This document shows positions 1 to 8,622 of a stretch of 64,000 bases of DNA, in pieces (positions within the stretch are counted from its first letter, which is position 1; each line of letters starts with the position of its first letter). The notes beneath the pieces were generated by a model. That model did not search any database and was not told where the DNA came from. It worked only from the letters and a program-made list of their open reading frames with translations. Position numbers and translations under genes: made by a program. Source of the DNA: Thamnaconus septentrionalis (lineage: Eukaryota; Chordata; Actinopteri; Tetraodontiformes; Monacanthidae); the NCBI GenBank assembly GCA_009823395.1, contig CM020503.1, positions 664,501 through 728,500 on the forward strand, written 5' to 3'.

Positions 1-530
1 CCAGTTCCAGGCGTAGGTAACGCTGCCTGCTTTGTGTTTACGTCTTTGCAGTGCACTGATCATGAACTCACTGCAATGGCAACCCACTGGCATTTTGGCG
101 AATTCGATAGTTCAGATGTAATCCTGTGGAAGGACACGGACAGAGGGGCGTCCAAGATGAGAGAAAAAGCCAAAATGATTTGTGATCTTGCCGAGATAGG
201 GACACCTCGGTCCACTTTAAGGTGTAGGATCTCATATATACCTGTGGATTTATGGTGATTTCCATCCAAACTAGGGCAACACCAAACTTTCTGGCTATAC
301 TGTCTGGCACAGGACTGAGTTAACTCAAGCTCCCTGAGGAGCATGTGTATGGGCAGCGATACCCGAGACTAGACATTGGCAGTCTGCTATTTGTATAGCA
401 GCTGAAGAAAATTTTCCTTTTCATGTATTTCATGATGCAGGCCGAGTTGCAAATCACATCTTTCCTTCTTTGCCATATTCTGAGGACCCTGACACCTTTA
501 ACTGCAAGAAGCAATGATGGAAATAAAGAA
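1..530. other. Upstream flank, nothing recognised
   Basis: This is unique-looking sequence with only short, uncharacteristic open frames on both strands. I see no gene, RNA or mobile element in it. Confidence 0.4.
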
Positions 531-537
531 ATATCTA

Positions 538-583
<46 letters not shown>

Positions 584-617
584 GCTATCTATCTAGCTAT
601 CTATCTATCTATCTATC
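531..617. repeat. (TATC)n microsatellite
   Basis: An almost pure TATC tetranucleotide array with two TAGC interruptions. It directly abuts an inverted SINE fragment, and a second TATC/TGTC array follows that fragment. Confidence 0.95.
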
Positions 618-738
618 ATCATCATCTCCATACCCGCTTATTTCTGAGCTCAGGGTTACAGGGGTCTGCTGGAGCCTATCCCAGCTGTCATAGGGCAAAG
701 GCAGGATGACAACCTGGACAAGTTGCCAGTTCATCGCA
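618..738 (-). mobile_element. SINE 3' fragment, inverted
   Basis: This segment is the reverse complement of the 3' part of the SINE at 904-1279. Shared blocks include the stretch read on the minus strand as CAGCTGGGATAGGCTCCAGC and the GAACTGGC...TTGTCCAGG block. Only about 120 bp of the 3' end is present, so it is 5'-truncated. TATC arrays flank it on both sides. Family assignment follows the neighbouring full copy. Confidence 0.8.
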
Positions 739-794
739 ATCTATCTATCTGTCTATCTATCTGTCTGTCTGTCTGTCTAGCTCTAGCTATCTAT
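739..794. repeat. TATC/TGTC microsatellite
   Basis: An imperfect tetranucleotide array mixing TATC and TGTC units, immediately after the inverted SINE fragment. Confidence 0.85.
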
Positions 795-903
795 GTTTTG
801 GGAGGGCAAGAGTCCATTGTGGCCTATCGGTCCGTTTATTAGTAGTTTTAAGGCATGTACAGAAGTTATTTTAATTTCAATTTAGACTAACATAATTACC
901 TTC

Positions 904-1279
904 TGGCGACACGGTGGCGCAGCGGTTAGCGAGGCCGCCTCACAGCAAGAAGGTCGTGGGTTCGATTCCGGGGCCCGGGCCTGAGACCTTTCTGTGTGGA
1001 GTTTGCATGTTCTCCCTGTGTCTGCGTGGGTTCTCTCCGGGTTCTCCGGCTTCCTCCCACACTCCAAAAACATGCATGTGAGGTCTGTAAATTTTCCGTA
1101 GGTGTGCATGTGAGTGTGAATGGTGGTTTGTTTCTATGTGGCCCTGGGATGAACTGGCGACTTGTCCAGGGTGTCACCCTGCCTTCACCCTATGACAGCT
1201 GGGATAGGCTCCAGCAGACCCCCGTGACCCTGAACAGGAATAAGCGGGTATAGAAGATGAATGAATGAATGAATGAATG
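904..1279 (+). mobile_element. tRNA-derived SINE, full length
   Basis: A complete tRNA-derived short interspersed element. A tRNA-like head carries an A box (TGGCGCAGCGG, 915-925) and a B box (GGTTCGATTCC, 959-969), the internal RNA polymerase III promoter. A body of about 270 bp follows and ends in a (GAAT)n/(ATGA)n tail. The element lies between near-identical 12-bp direct repeats at 892-903 and 1280-1291 (ATAATTACCTTC and ATAATAACCTTC, one mismatch), which I read as the target-site duplication. The sequence looks like the abundant teleost AFC/ROn type of SINE; that family name is from memory. Confidence 0.85.
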
Positions 1280-1690
1280 ATAATAACCTTCCAAAAAAAT
1301 TAAAACATACATGCGGTCTTATGATGTGTTAACTAATACATATTGTAGGATTTTTTTTTTTTTTTTTTTTACCTAAACATGTTACTCTGCTCACACTTTT
1401 TAAAAGTCATATTCATTGTGTAAATGGATAAAATCCAGACAGGTTTGGAGATAAAGTGTGTCATTTAGACGTGATCTTTTGTTGACCTTAGAGGAAGAGG
1501 AACATTTTTAAAGTGATGTGGCTGACAGGTAACAACAAAAGGACACACTGGCCTCTGATTCCTGCCCGTCTAAAAATACGCACTCAGACGCTATTGAGTC
1601 ATCACAAAATCTCCAGAGTGGTTTATTTTAGAATTAAATCAAACATGAAAAAGACTCATGCTGACAAGAATATTTATAGTTTTAAAACAC

Positions 1691-1692
1691 AT

Positions 1693-1756
<64 letters not shown>
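1691..1756. repeat. (CACG)n(CA)n microsatellite
   Basis: GCAC tetranucleotides run into a pure CA array. Confidence 0.95.
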
Positions 1757-1757
<1 letters not shown>

Positions 1758-3289
1758 ACATATAGCTACAGATAGTCAGTATGCAGACAATACAGTCCAG
1801 AATGCATTTCATAAAAGTGTGAGCGAGCCATTGAAAAATAGATTAAAAATGGCATTTTGATTGGAACAAAAAAAACCCTCCACCAACTGCTGCCTTTTTT
1901 CTTTTTTGTCACAGCTACTATGTAATAACAGCAGCTCATTGCTGATGATCCACTTTCTCATCCTCCGCTGCAAATATCCTGCAGATAGTGGTTTTACTTG
2001 TAATAAAGTGGGATAGAAACACATAAAACTCATTATTATATTTGTACACGTGAACGTCTCCATCGACTGTTTTGAGGCACTGTGATCATACTTAGTTTCT
2101 TTACGCAGTAATGGCTTGCGGCCAATAGGGGGTTGTAAAGTTCCACAGCTGGAGCAGCAGATTCAACACTTAAAGTGGAGAAACGTGACAAGCAGTATTT
2201 ACTTTTAGCAGAAATGACAATTATGTACTGTTCCATGATTGTCATTTATATTAAATATTGAGTGTGTGTTACTATGCCACATATTCAAGTGGACCTTCGT
2301 TAAGGAGACTGATTGTGTGAGTAATTATTGATGAGTTTTGACTGATGATTAATGACACTAACGAAGAGGAGGAGGATGGATGTGATGAATGTATTGAGAA
2401 TAGTTCCGATTGATTATATTGGTGCTTGAGTTGAGGATCACAGGTAATGTGTGTTTATTGATCCGGTCATCGGTCACTGGTGTCGATTCACATTGAACAA
2501 TAAAGAAGCACAACAAGGAAAAGAAAAAATACAGATCTTTATTACACCCCAACCAGCAATAATATGTTGACAACTTTTTCAAACTCTTTATTCTAATGCA
2601 GCAATCACACTTAAAATATAGCAAACTTTACTTATTAGTTTAATGGAAGACTTATTCAAATTTTATATCTGCTAAGATATTTCCTTCTTTAATTCATTTC
2701 ACAACAAACTCTAAGCAAGTAATCCTTTTAAACATCAGAACATCTTGTAACTTGATCCAGGCAAACAAAGTATTTAATTTGAAACCTAATTCAAGTGCTG
2801 GATGAAGTTTTTTCTTTGAGATTTTCGTCCTGAGCTGCCTCTGCCTTTCGTTCTGGAGCTGTCCGGTCCACTGTGGTGCTGAAGCTGCCAAACTTCACCA
2901 GACAATTAAAAGACATTTCTGACTCTCGTTTGCTCGCAAGAAATATCCTTTAATTGTAAAGTCAAGTGCGGCAAACTGCTCCGAGTCCAAGGAGTCACCA
3001 CATCCTCCCGGCTGGAGGGAGAAGCAAAGAAAAACAAACAAACAAAACAAAAATAAAAAAGCATTCGTGACATCATGAAAAAAGAGCTCAATTACGTCAC
3101 ATGCAACCACATTGGTCACGGCCTGCAGGACACAGGCGGGACCAGGTTCCTGCCAGACTCCGCCCTCTGTCCCCCTGGTCTGGTACCTGAGGGTGTCCGA
3201 GTCCCCCACGAGCCCCACCCGGACCCTCCCACCCCACTCCCACCCTATGCGCACTGCTCTGGGCTTTTGCCCGCATCCTCGTACCTGCC
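1757..3289. other. Upstream flank, no gene seen
   Basis: AT-rich unique sequence turning GC-rich after about 3100. I see no convincing ORF or element. A CRE-like site (TTACGTCAC, 3092-3100) lies at the edge of the GC-rich region, but a single short match is weak evidence. Confidence 0.4.
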
Positions 3290-3645
3290 CTGCGTTTTAC
3301 GCACTCGGCCCCATTGCACAGGGTCGAAGCCGCTCTGATCCCCTCCGGTCCCGCCTATCCGTCACTGGAGGAGGGAATCCTCCGCCACAGCCGCTGCCAC
3401 ATTTTACGCACGGGAAGCGGAGTCGCGGCCGCCACCAGAGGGAGGGGGAAGTGGGGTGTCGACGAAGCAGCGGCTCTCCGGCAGAGTCCCACGCAACGCA
3501 GCGGATTCACGCACGGGCTGCGCTGAAGCCCCCGAGCCGCCGATGCGCCGGGCGGAGCGTGGCGCGGCTCGGGTTGAAGTTCACACGCGAGCGGCCGCTC
3601 TCCGCCGGCGTCCGAGCCGTCCCGCATAAAAAAGGGGTTGCACCT

Positions 3646-3670
3646 GGTCCGTGCGGGTGCAGCACGGACC
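3646..3670. promoter_or_regulatory. Perfect 9-bp hairpin near promoter
   Basis: GGTCCGTGC (3646-3654) and GCACGGACC (3662-3670) are exact reverse complements around a 7-nt loop, GGGTGCA. It lies just after the TATA-like stretch. It could be a leader RNA hairpin or a dyad protein-binding site. The right side (GCAGCAC then GGACCGCAGC) resembles the two half-sites of the neuronal silencer REST/NRSF with compressed spacing, which is only suggestive. Confidence 0.5.
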
Positions 3671-3808
3671 GCAGCTGCACCTCCGTCCCCGGTCCTCCTT
3701 CCGCGCTGCGCACCGGCTGCCATCCATCCATCCTACCAATCCTCACTCTCCAGCTCCAGCCCGCGCCTCTCTCTTTTTCTTCTGCCGGGATTCCAGCGCC
3801 GTACATAG

Positions 3809-3991
3809 ATGCTCTGCAGTCACGTGGGTCGGAGAGTGAGTGAGAAGCAGGGGAGAGAGAGAGAGAAAGAGAGAGAGAGAAAGAGAGAGCGAGAGAGCGC
3901 GTCCCTCCTCCTCCACCAGCGCCTCCTCCTCCTCCTCCTCCTCCTCCTCCTCGTCAGTTTGCAGTGTATTATGTCTCAGACTCAGAGGTAG
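3809..3991 (+). other. Upstream ORFs in GRID1 leader (60 codons; nested 6-codon ORF)
   Basis: An ATG at 3809 opens a 60-codon frame through the GA/CTC tract, giving Arg/Glu-rich then Leu-rich low-complexity sequence and ending at TAG 3989-3991. Its context is weak (T at -3). A second ATG at 3971, in the same frame, gives six codons to the same stop and has A at -3. Both count as uORFs only if transcription starts upstream of them. They are more likely regulatory than sources of functional peptide. Confidence 0.4.
3852..3952. repeat. (GA)n followed by (CTC)n
   Basis: A purine tract of GA/GAAA units (about 3852-3898) is followed within a few bases by a CTC array (3903-3952). The two halves are partly complementary, so the leader could fold or pair here. 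Purine/pyrimidine mirror tracts are also prone to triplex structure. Confidence 0.9.
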
Positions 3992-4345
3992 AGAGTCGGA
4001 GCTGGCCGTCTGGCGGATCTCCACCTCGGAATCAAAGCCCGGTGCCCCCTCTCCTTCCGTCCCCGCGCCCCTGCGTCCTCAGCCCCGGCGCGCCTCCTCC
4101 CTGGAACCCCGCGCCAGCTGATCTCTCTGCCCCTCGACTCCGGCCAGCACTTTGCGCTCCGGGATTTGTCTTCTTCTCTCAAGTCGCTGCTGGTTTTTTT
4201 TTTTTCCCTTGTTCTTCCAGCGCTGCTCACCGCTGCAGCACCGACGCCCCCCCCCACCCCCCCACACATCACCACCTCCTCCTCCCCGCCCCCCCTCCTT
4301 CCCTCCCTCCCCTTCTCAAAAGAAATCTGCGAGGTGGATTCTTTT

Positions 4346-4384
4346 ATGCCCCTCTTCGGCTCAGAGTGGAGATGGAGCTGCTGA
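4346..4384 (+). other. uORF overlapping the GRID1 start codon
   Basis: The ATG at 4346 opens 12 codons in a frame different from GRID1 and stops at TGA 4382-4384, beyond the GRID1 ATG at 4372. Ribosomes that start here would pass the main start codon. Context is poor (T at -3, C at +4), whereas the GRID1 ATG has G at -3 and G at +4, so leaky scanning should favour GRID1. Confidence 0.6.
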
Positions 4385-4453
4385 CATTGTTGTTTCATTC
4401 CCTGTGGATATTGCGATGCAACACAGTGAGCGCCGACTCCATCATCCACATCG
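4372..4453 (+). CDS. GRID1: GRID1 (GluD1) exon 1, coding part
   Basis: First coding exon of glutamate receptor delta-1, a postsynaptic synapse organiser related to ionotropic glutamate receptors that binds cerebellins, linked to presynaptic neurexins, through its amino-terminal domain. The exon encodes 27 residues plus one base. Residues 1-21 look like a signal peptide: hydrophobic core LLTLLFHSLWIL and probable cleavage after VSA. The mature chain then begins DSIIHI, continuing into G-A-I-F in exon 2; this is the conserved start of delta receptors. The start was chosen because it is the only ATG in this frame in the open stretch back to 3964, it has good context (G at -3 and +4), and it yields a signal peptide of the expected length. 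The donor is G|GTAAGG at 4454, phase 1. GRID1 rather than GRID2 is decided by exon 2. Confidence 0.93.
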
Positions 4454-4480
4454 GTAAGGCATAGGGACGGGGGCTGCCGC

Positions 4481-4481
<1 letters not shown>

Positions 4482-4561
<80 letters not shown>
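4482..4561. repeat. (TG)40 next to exon 1 donor
   Basis: A pure TG array of 80 bp starting 28 nt after the exon 1 splice donor, followed by a G-rich run. In the nascent transcript it would be (UG)40, the kind of sequence bound by TDP-43 and CELF proteins. Confidence 0.98.
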
Positions 4562-4564
<3 letters not shown>

Positions 4565-4918
4565 GGGTGGTGGGGTGGGTGTTGAGAGCTCTTTAAGATA
4601 CGGATCAGTCAGTTGGTGCTCAACTTGGCACAGCGGGAAAATCAGAGTTGCGGCGCAGCCTCGCTCCGATTCTCCGCGCACCGCCGCACAACCTGATTGT
4701 CCGAGCCGTGCCAGGATCTCGGCGCAGACTGTTGCATCCAGGCTCCGGCGCATGCAGCGCAGCCGCGTAGAGGAGGACCCCCTTCCAGTCCCACTCAGTC
4801 CACCCCCCCCCTTCTTACCCCGGTCCTTCAAAGCAGAGCGGCGACTCCGCAGATTCAGATTCTGCTTCGCGCAACCTGGCCGGTCACAATCGGACCGGTC
4901 ATGGTGGCAATAGGGAGA

Positions 4919-4952
4919 GTTTATTTATTTATTTATTTATTTATTTATTATT
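4919..4952. repeat. (TTTA)n microsatellite
   Basis: A short TTTA tetranucleotide array in intron 1. Confidence 0.9.
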
Positions 4953-5308
4953 TTTACTTCATCTACCCCCTCCCATCTTCAGCCCTCCCCCTCCCCTCAT
5001 CTGTAAGGCTGAACTTTGGGTTGGACGTGAGAGAAATGTTAATCAACTCCGCGGGGTGTGTGCGCGCGCGCTGACCGAGGGGACAAGCGCTGACTGTTCA
5101 GCCTGTGGGGCAGCCAAAAAGAGAGTTCCGCTCCTCTTGGTGCTCCGCGCGAAGACGGCCCCCCTGTTTCTGAAAATTGCATTAATATAGAATAAAGGAT
5201 GAGAACGGAGGCGAACACAACAAGTAGGAGCTGGTGGAGGAAGACGCAGGAAGCGGAGAGAGGTGGCGGTCAATATCGCATCAGACTGCGTGTCAGGTTT
5301 GACATGTC

Positions 5309-5310
5309 AA

Positions 5311-5343
<33 letters not shown>

Positions 5344-5346
5344 CGC
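5309..5346. repeat. (TG)n(CG)n tract
   Basis: TG dinucleotides pass directly into CGCGCGCG, giving continuous alternating purine-pyrimidine that could adopt Z-DNA. A smaller GTGTGTGCGCGCGCG run is at 5055-5070. Confidence 0.9.
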
Positions 5347-5606
5347 TTATCACGTCTGGGCTGCCATCGTCCGTGTCCAGGCCACAAATGCCCCACACAG
5401 AGGACAGTTCCCTGGGGGGTGTGTCCTTCATGTTGTCACATGACCACCCAAGCTTGACGGAGGACGAGGCAGCGCACCTGAGTCGTTTTTGCAGATTATG
5501 CGGGAGACCCTGAGGGAGGCTGCTGCCGGACAGACCCTCATTCTGCTCCGCTATTTTGCCGTCACGAAGATAAAAATATCTTCAGCTGGGGATGATGATG
5601 ATCATA

Positions 5607-5608
<2 letters not shown>

Positions 5609-5652
<44 letters not shown>
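5609..5652. repeat. (TTA)n microsatellite
   Basis: A TTA trinucleotide array in intron 1. Confidence 0.95.
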
Positions 5653-5653
<1 letters not shown>

Positions 5654-7819
5654 TACTGTTTCAGAGCTCACTTTGTTCAGAGCCTCGCTGACAGAGAATG
5701 CGCAGCAGATTCCTGCGCAGGTGGATCAGTGGTGGAGCCTCTGGTACACCAGCTGTAACAAAAAAATAAAATAAAGAGACTTCAGTCTGGCGGCACCTTT
5801 TGGTCTCTTGCAGAAAATCATTTCCGGGATTTGCCGCCGGACAGATGGACAGATACTTTCACTCTCCCTCTGGAGGAAATGTGTGAGCTCATGAAAACAT
5901 CGCAGAACAGTGATTTGGGATTACTGGGAGCAGCGCGTGCAGGAGAGGAGGGAGGAGCTGACGGATAGAGAGACCTGAGGTTGAATTACGATATGGGACG
6001 AGGGCTGCGGAAGGCAGCTTCCTGTCAGAAACAACTCCACAGTTCATCCATTCTCCCCCCACATGTAGTCCTGCAGTTTGTCGCTGTGGTGGTTTGTTCT
6101 GCTGAGAGCGCCTGACACTGAGTCAGTGTGATTCAGACAGGCCCAGTCCTCGTGGTGGACAAGAAGCCTCCCACCCAGGTGGACCAGTGAGGTCATCCTC
6201 AACCTTCAGACTGCCTCAGAGGGGAAATGAGCTCTGATAAGGACATTAGGAATTGCTCTTCTATGCTCTAATTCTATGCTGACTTGTCAGCGATCTGCAA
6301 GTACAGTGGTATTTGATTTGGAACACGGGGTGCATGCGCTGCCACTCATGAATGCAGTGTGTCCTCTGTGTTGCCGTTGTGGAGCTGATACCATCATCCA
6401 TTATGCGTTTAAATAGCGGCGCTCTCACTGTATTCCGATCAGACATCCATTTAACTAGACTGTAACGCTGCAGCGGCAATGTTGTGTAGGCGTTGCACTT
6501 TTTTTTCTGAGAGTCAAGAATAATAGCATCCGAAGCACATCTTCCTGTCTTCAAAATAAGAGCTGTTTCTCTCACAGCTTCAAATGACATCATGAATTTC
6601 CCAGTTTCACATTGGGATGAGACACAGGATGGTTAGATATGGGGATCTTTTGACATGTAGACTGGGTATACAGGGAAATTGATTTAGCTGTGAGGTAAAC
6701 CCTATTGCCCAATGGAGCTGCTTATATGTGGGTTGTGCCCCTGTTTTGTCTGTGGCTCTGAGCTTCATGGCAATGCCATAGATCAGATGTGACAGTGGTC
6801 CAGCTTCGGCCCTCTTACTTCTGCCTGAGCATCTGTCCCGTCCCCTAGTGTGGTTGCATTGCAGGTGACAGATCCTGTTTGTTTCCTCTGTTCCCTGTAG
6901 GCAATACTTGGCAGACCAGTGGGGCGGGGTAAATCAGGAAAAAAAAAAAAAAAAAAAAAAAAACTACAGGTAAGCATGATGTGGCTAAAAGAAGGGCTCG
7001 GACCTCCAGGTGATGTGATTATACTTCTGAACCACCTGCCGTGCTGCTGACACTGCAGCAGCGGCACCATTGTAGCGCTCCATTCTGCAGGTTCTCATCT
7101 GGTGCGTCCGCAGCAGCGGCAGCTGGTTGGTCTAATTAGTCCCGGTCATGCTGTTCTTCACTCAAATCTACGCGAGTTGTTGCAAACAGCTGCTGCAGGT
7201 TTGAAATGGGACCTGCGCGGGACGACTCTCGATTCTCCCGAGCGAAGGTCAGGAACGGAATCAATGTTGCCCTTTAACCAAATCTCTGTTATCAAGCTGT
7301 CACCCAGGTTACTGCTGCCTGTGACGGATGCCCTACTGGGAATTTCACAACATCTTTTTTTGTCAAAATGGCAAGGTAATGTTATTATGAGAGGGAGGTA
7401 GGAGCTGGCTGTTTGAAAATTCACCCGAAACTGCTGCAGTGTTCAGGACATGCGGGAATTAAATGGTGGGAAGTGGAGCCTCATCTTTCTGAGAGTGGAT
7501 GTGCTGCACTTGACACAGGGTCAGACCTTTAGAAATTGTTGTCAGTGTGCTGCTTAAGTGATAAATTAGATAATACATACAGTGGTAGGAAATAGTTTAT
7601 AGACACCTCGTGCATTTGCAGTGCACTGTATTGCACTACGAATCAGTCAAAGTCTGTGAGTGCAGTTTATTTCAGTGCAGCCACCAACATGTACACACGT
7701 GCTGCACATGCACTGTTCTGTCCAGTGCACAACCGGATGTTTCATCAAGATGACGTCCCTTGCAACACGTTCAGAGTACAACAGTACAAGAACTACAAGA
7801 AGTTCTCTTTTTTCTCTAA
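5653..7819. other. Intron 1 sequence, nothing recognised
   Basis: Mixed-composition unique sequence with a poly(A) run near 6940-6963 and no supportable gene or element. Confidence 0.4.
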
Positions 7820-7823
7820 TTAA

Positions 7824-8618
7824 CCCTTTAAGCGCCAGAATTTTTTTCAAGAAAATACTCAATTTTGATATCAAGATTTCAAATGGCTGTGACTTCAAAT
7901 TGGTTAGAGATAAAGCCATACTGTAATTGAGAAAAATCTTCACTATGACCCAAACTTTGTGAAAGGAGTACATTTTCTTTTGGTTGTTTGTTTGTTTTTG
8001 TATTATGTCAGATGTCAGGGATCTGTATGTCAGTCTCCACAATTCCCCACAGGCTCATCAAAATTCACCATTAGCGGTGTTTGAGCACTACTGCTTCCCC
8101 CACCACGTCCCCTCATCCTCATTCGCCGATGACTCCCACTACACCCTGGCCACGCTGAGGCGAAGCATGTGCTGCTTGGTGACTGTCGTGGCGCATGGAC
8201 TCGCTGCCGCTGCGTAAAGACGCACCGGCAGACTTCGCTCTAACGGGATGACTGAACATCATCGTCAGAGTGGGAATATTTCTCTTTGGAATCAGAGTCA
8301 GACATTACTTGACGAAGTACTTCGTCAACGAACAAACCTCTCGGCAGTGTATTCTCGGCAAAATTCGCTGTCTTTCTCTCTCCGCTCCCACTACAACCAC
8401 TTCCTCGTCTCCTCGACTGAGGCGGGCTTTCTCTGTCTTCATACTCCAAAATCTGAATATAAACACCCCGACTAATGCTACTCAGATTGAAGCCACAGGT
8501 ATCAGCCATCTCCTGGTGTAAAGTGGAAACTACTTTTAGTACCATAATTGCCGCTATGGCCTGTTTAATTCAGCAATGACGCTTGTGCCTTGTGCCTTGT
8601 GCCATGGCGCCTAAAGGG
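7824..8618 (-). mobile_element. piggyBac-like non-autonomous element
   Basis: A 795-bp element with TTAA at both edges (7820-7823 and 8619-8622) and terminal inverted repeats CCCTTTAAGCGCCA / CCCTTTAGGCGCCA (one mismatch). TTAA duplication with termini starting CCC is the signature of piggyBac transposons. On the minus strand an open frame of 101 codons (8545-8240) ends in an acidic Ser/Asp stretch (SDSDSKEKYSHSDDDVQ) resembling the acidic N-terminus of piggyBac transposases, and it sits where an N-terminus would be relative to one end. The catalytic DDD region is absent, so this would be an internally deleted, non-autonomous copy. The superfamily call is well supported by the ends; the transposase remnant is an inference. 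Confidence 0.8.
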
Positions 8619-8622
8619 TTAA

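Larger units (their letters stand above)
3290..4371 (+). promoter_or_regulatory. GRID1: GRID1 CpG-rich promoter and 5' leader
   Basis: This is the only long CpG-dense, GC-rich stretch in the window and it ends at the GRID1 start codon, so it is the likely promoter and 5' untranslated region. The transcription start is not visible. A weak TATA-like stretch (ATAAAAAA, 3626-3633) precedes a perfect hairpin at 3646-3670. Further downstream are a GA tract, a CTC tract, C-rich runs and several upstream ATGs. CpG-island promoters often lack TATA and use dispersed starts, so the exact promoter remains inferred. Confidence 0.7.

Noticed and set aside
915..969. Possible tRNA gene with A and B boxes
   Set aside because: The boxes belong to the tRNA-derived head of a SINE; there is no cloverleaf or 3' acceptor stem, and the body continues into the SINE.
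3112..3843. 243-codon frame in the CpG-rich region
   Set aside because: Long frames are expected in CpG islands. It has low-complexity Pro/Arg/Ser content, no recognisable domain, and competing frames on both strands.
3964..4371. In-frame N-terminal extension of GRID1 back to 3964
   Set aside because: The frame is open but starts with GTG and has no ATG before 4372. An extension would bury the signal peptide. It is open because the leader is GC-rich.
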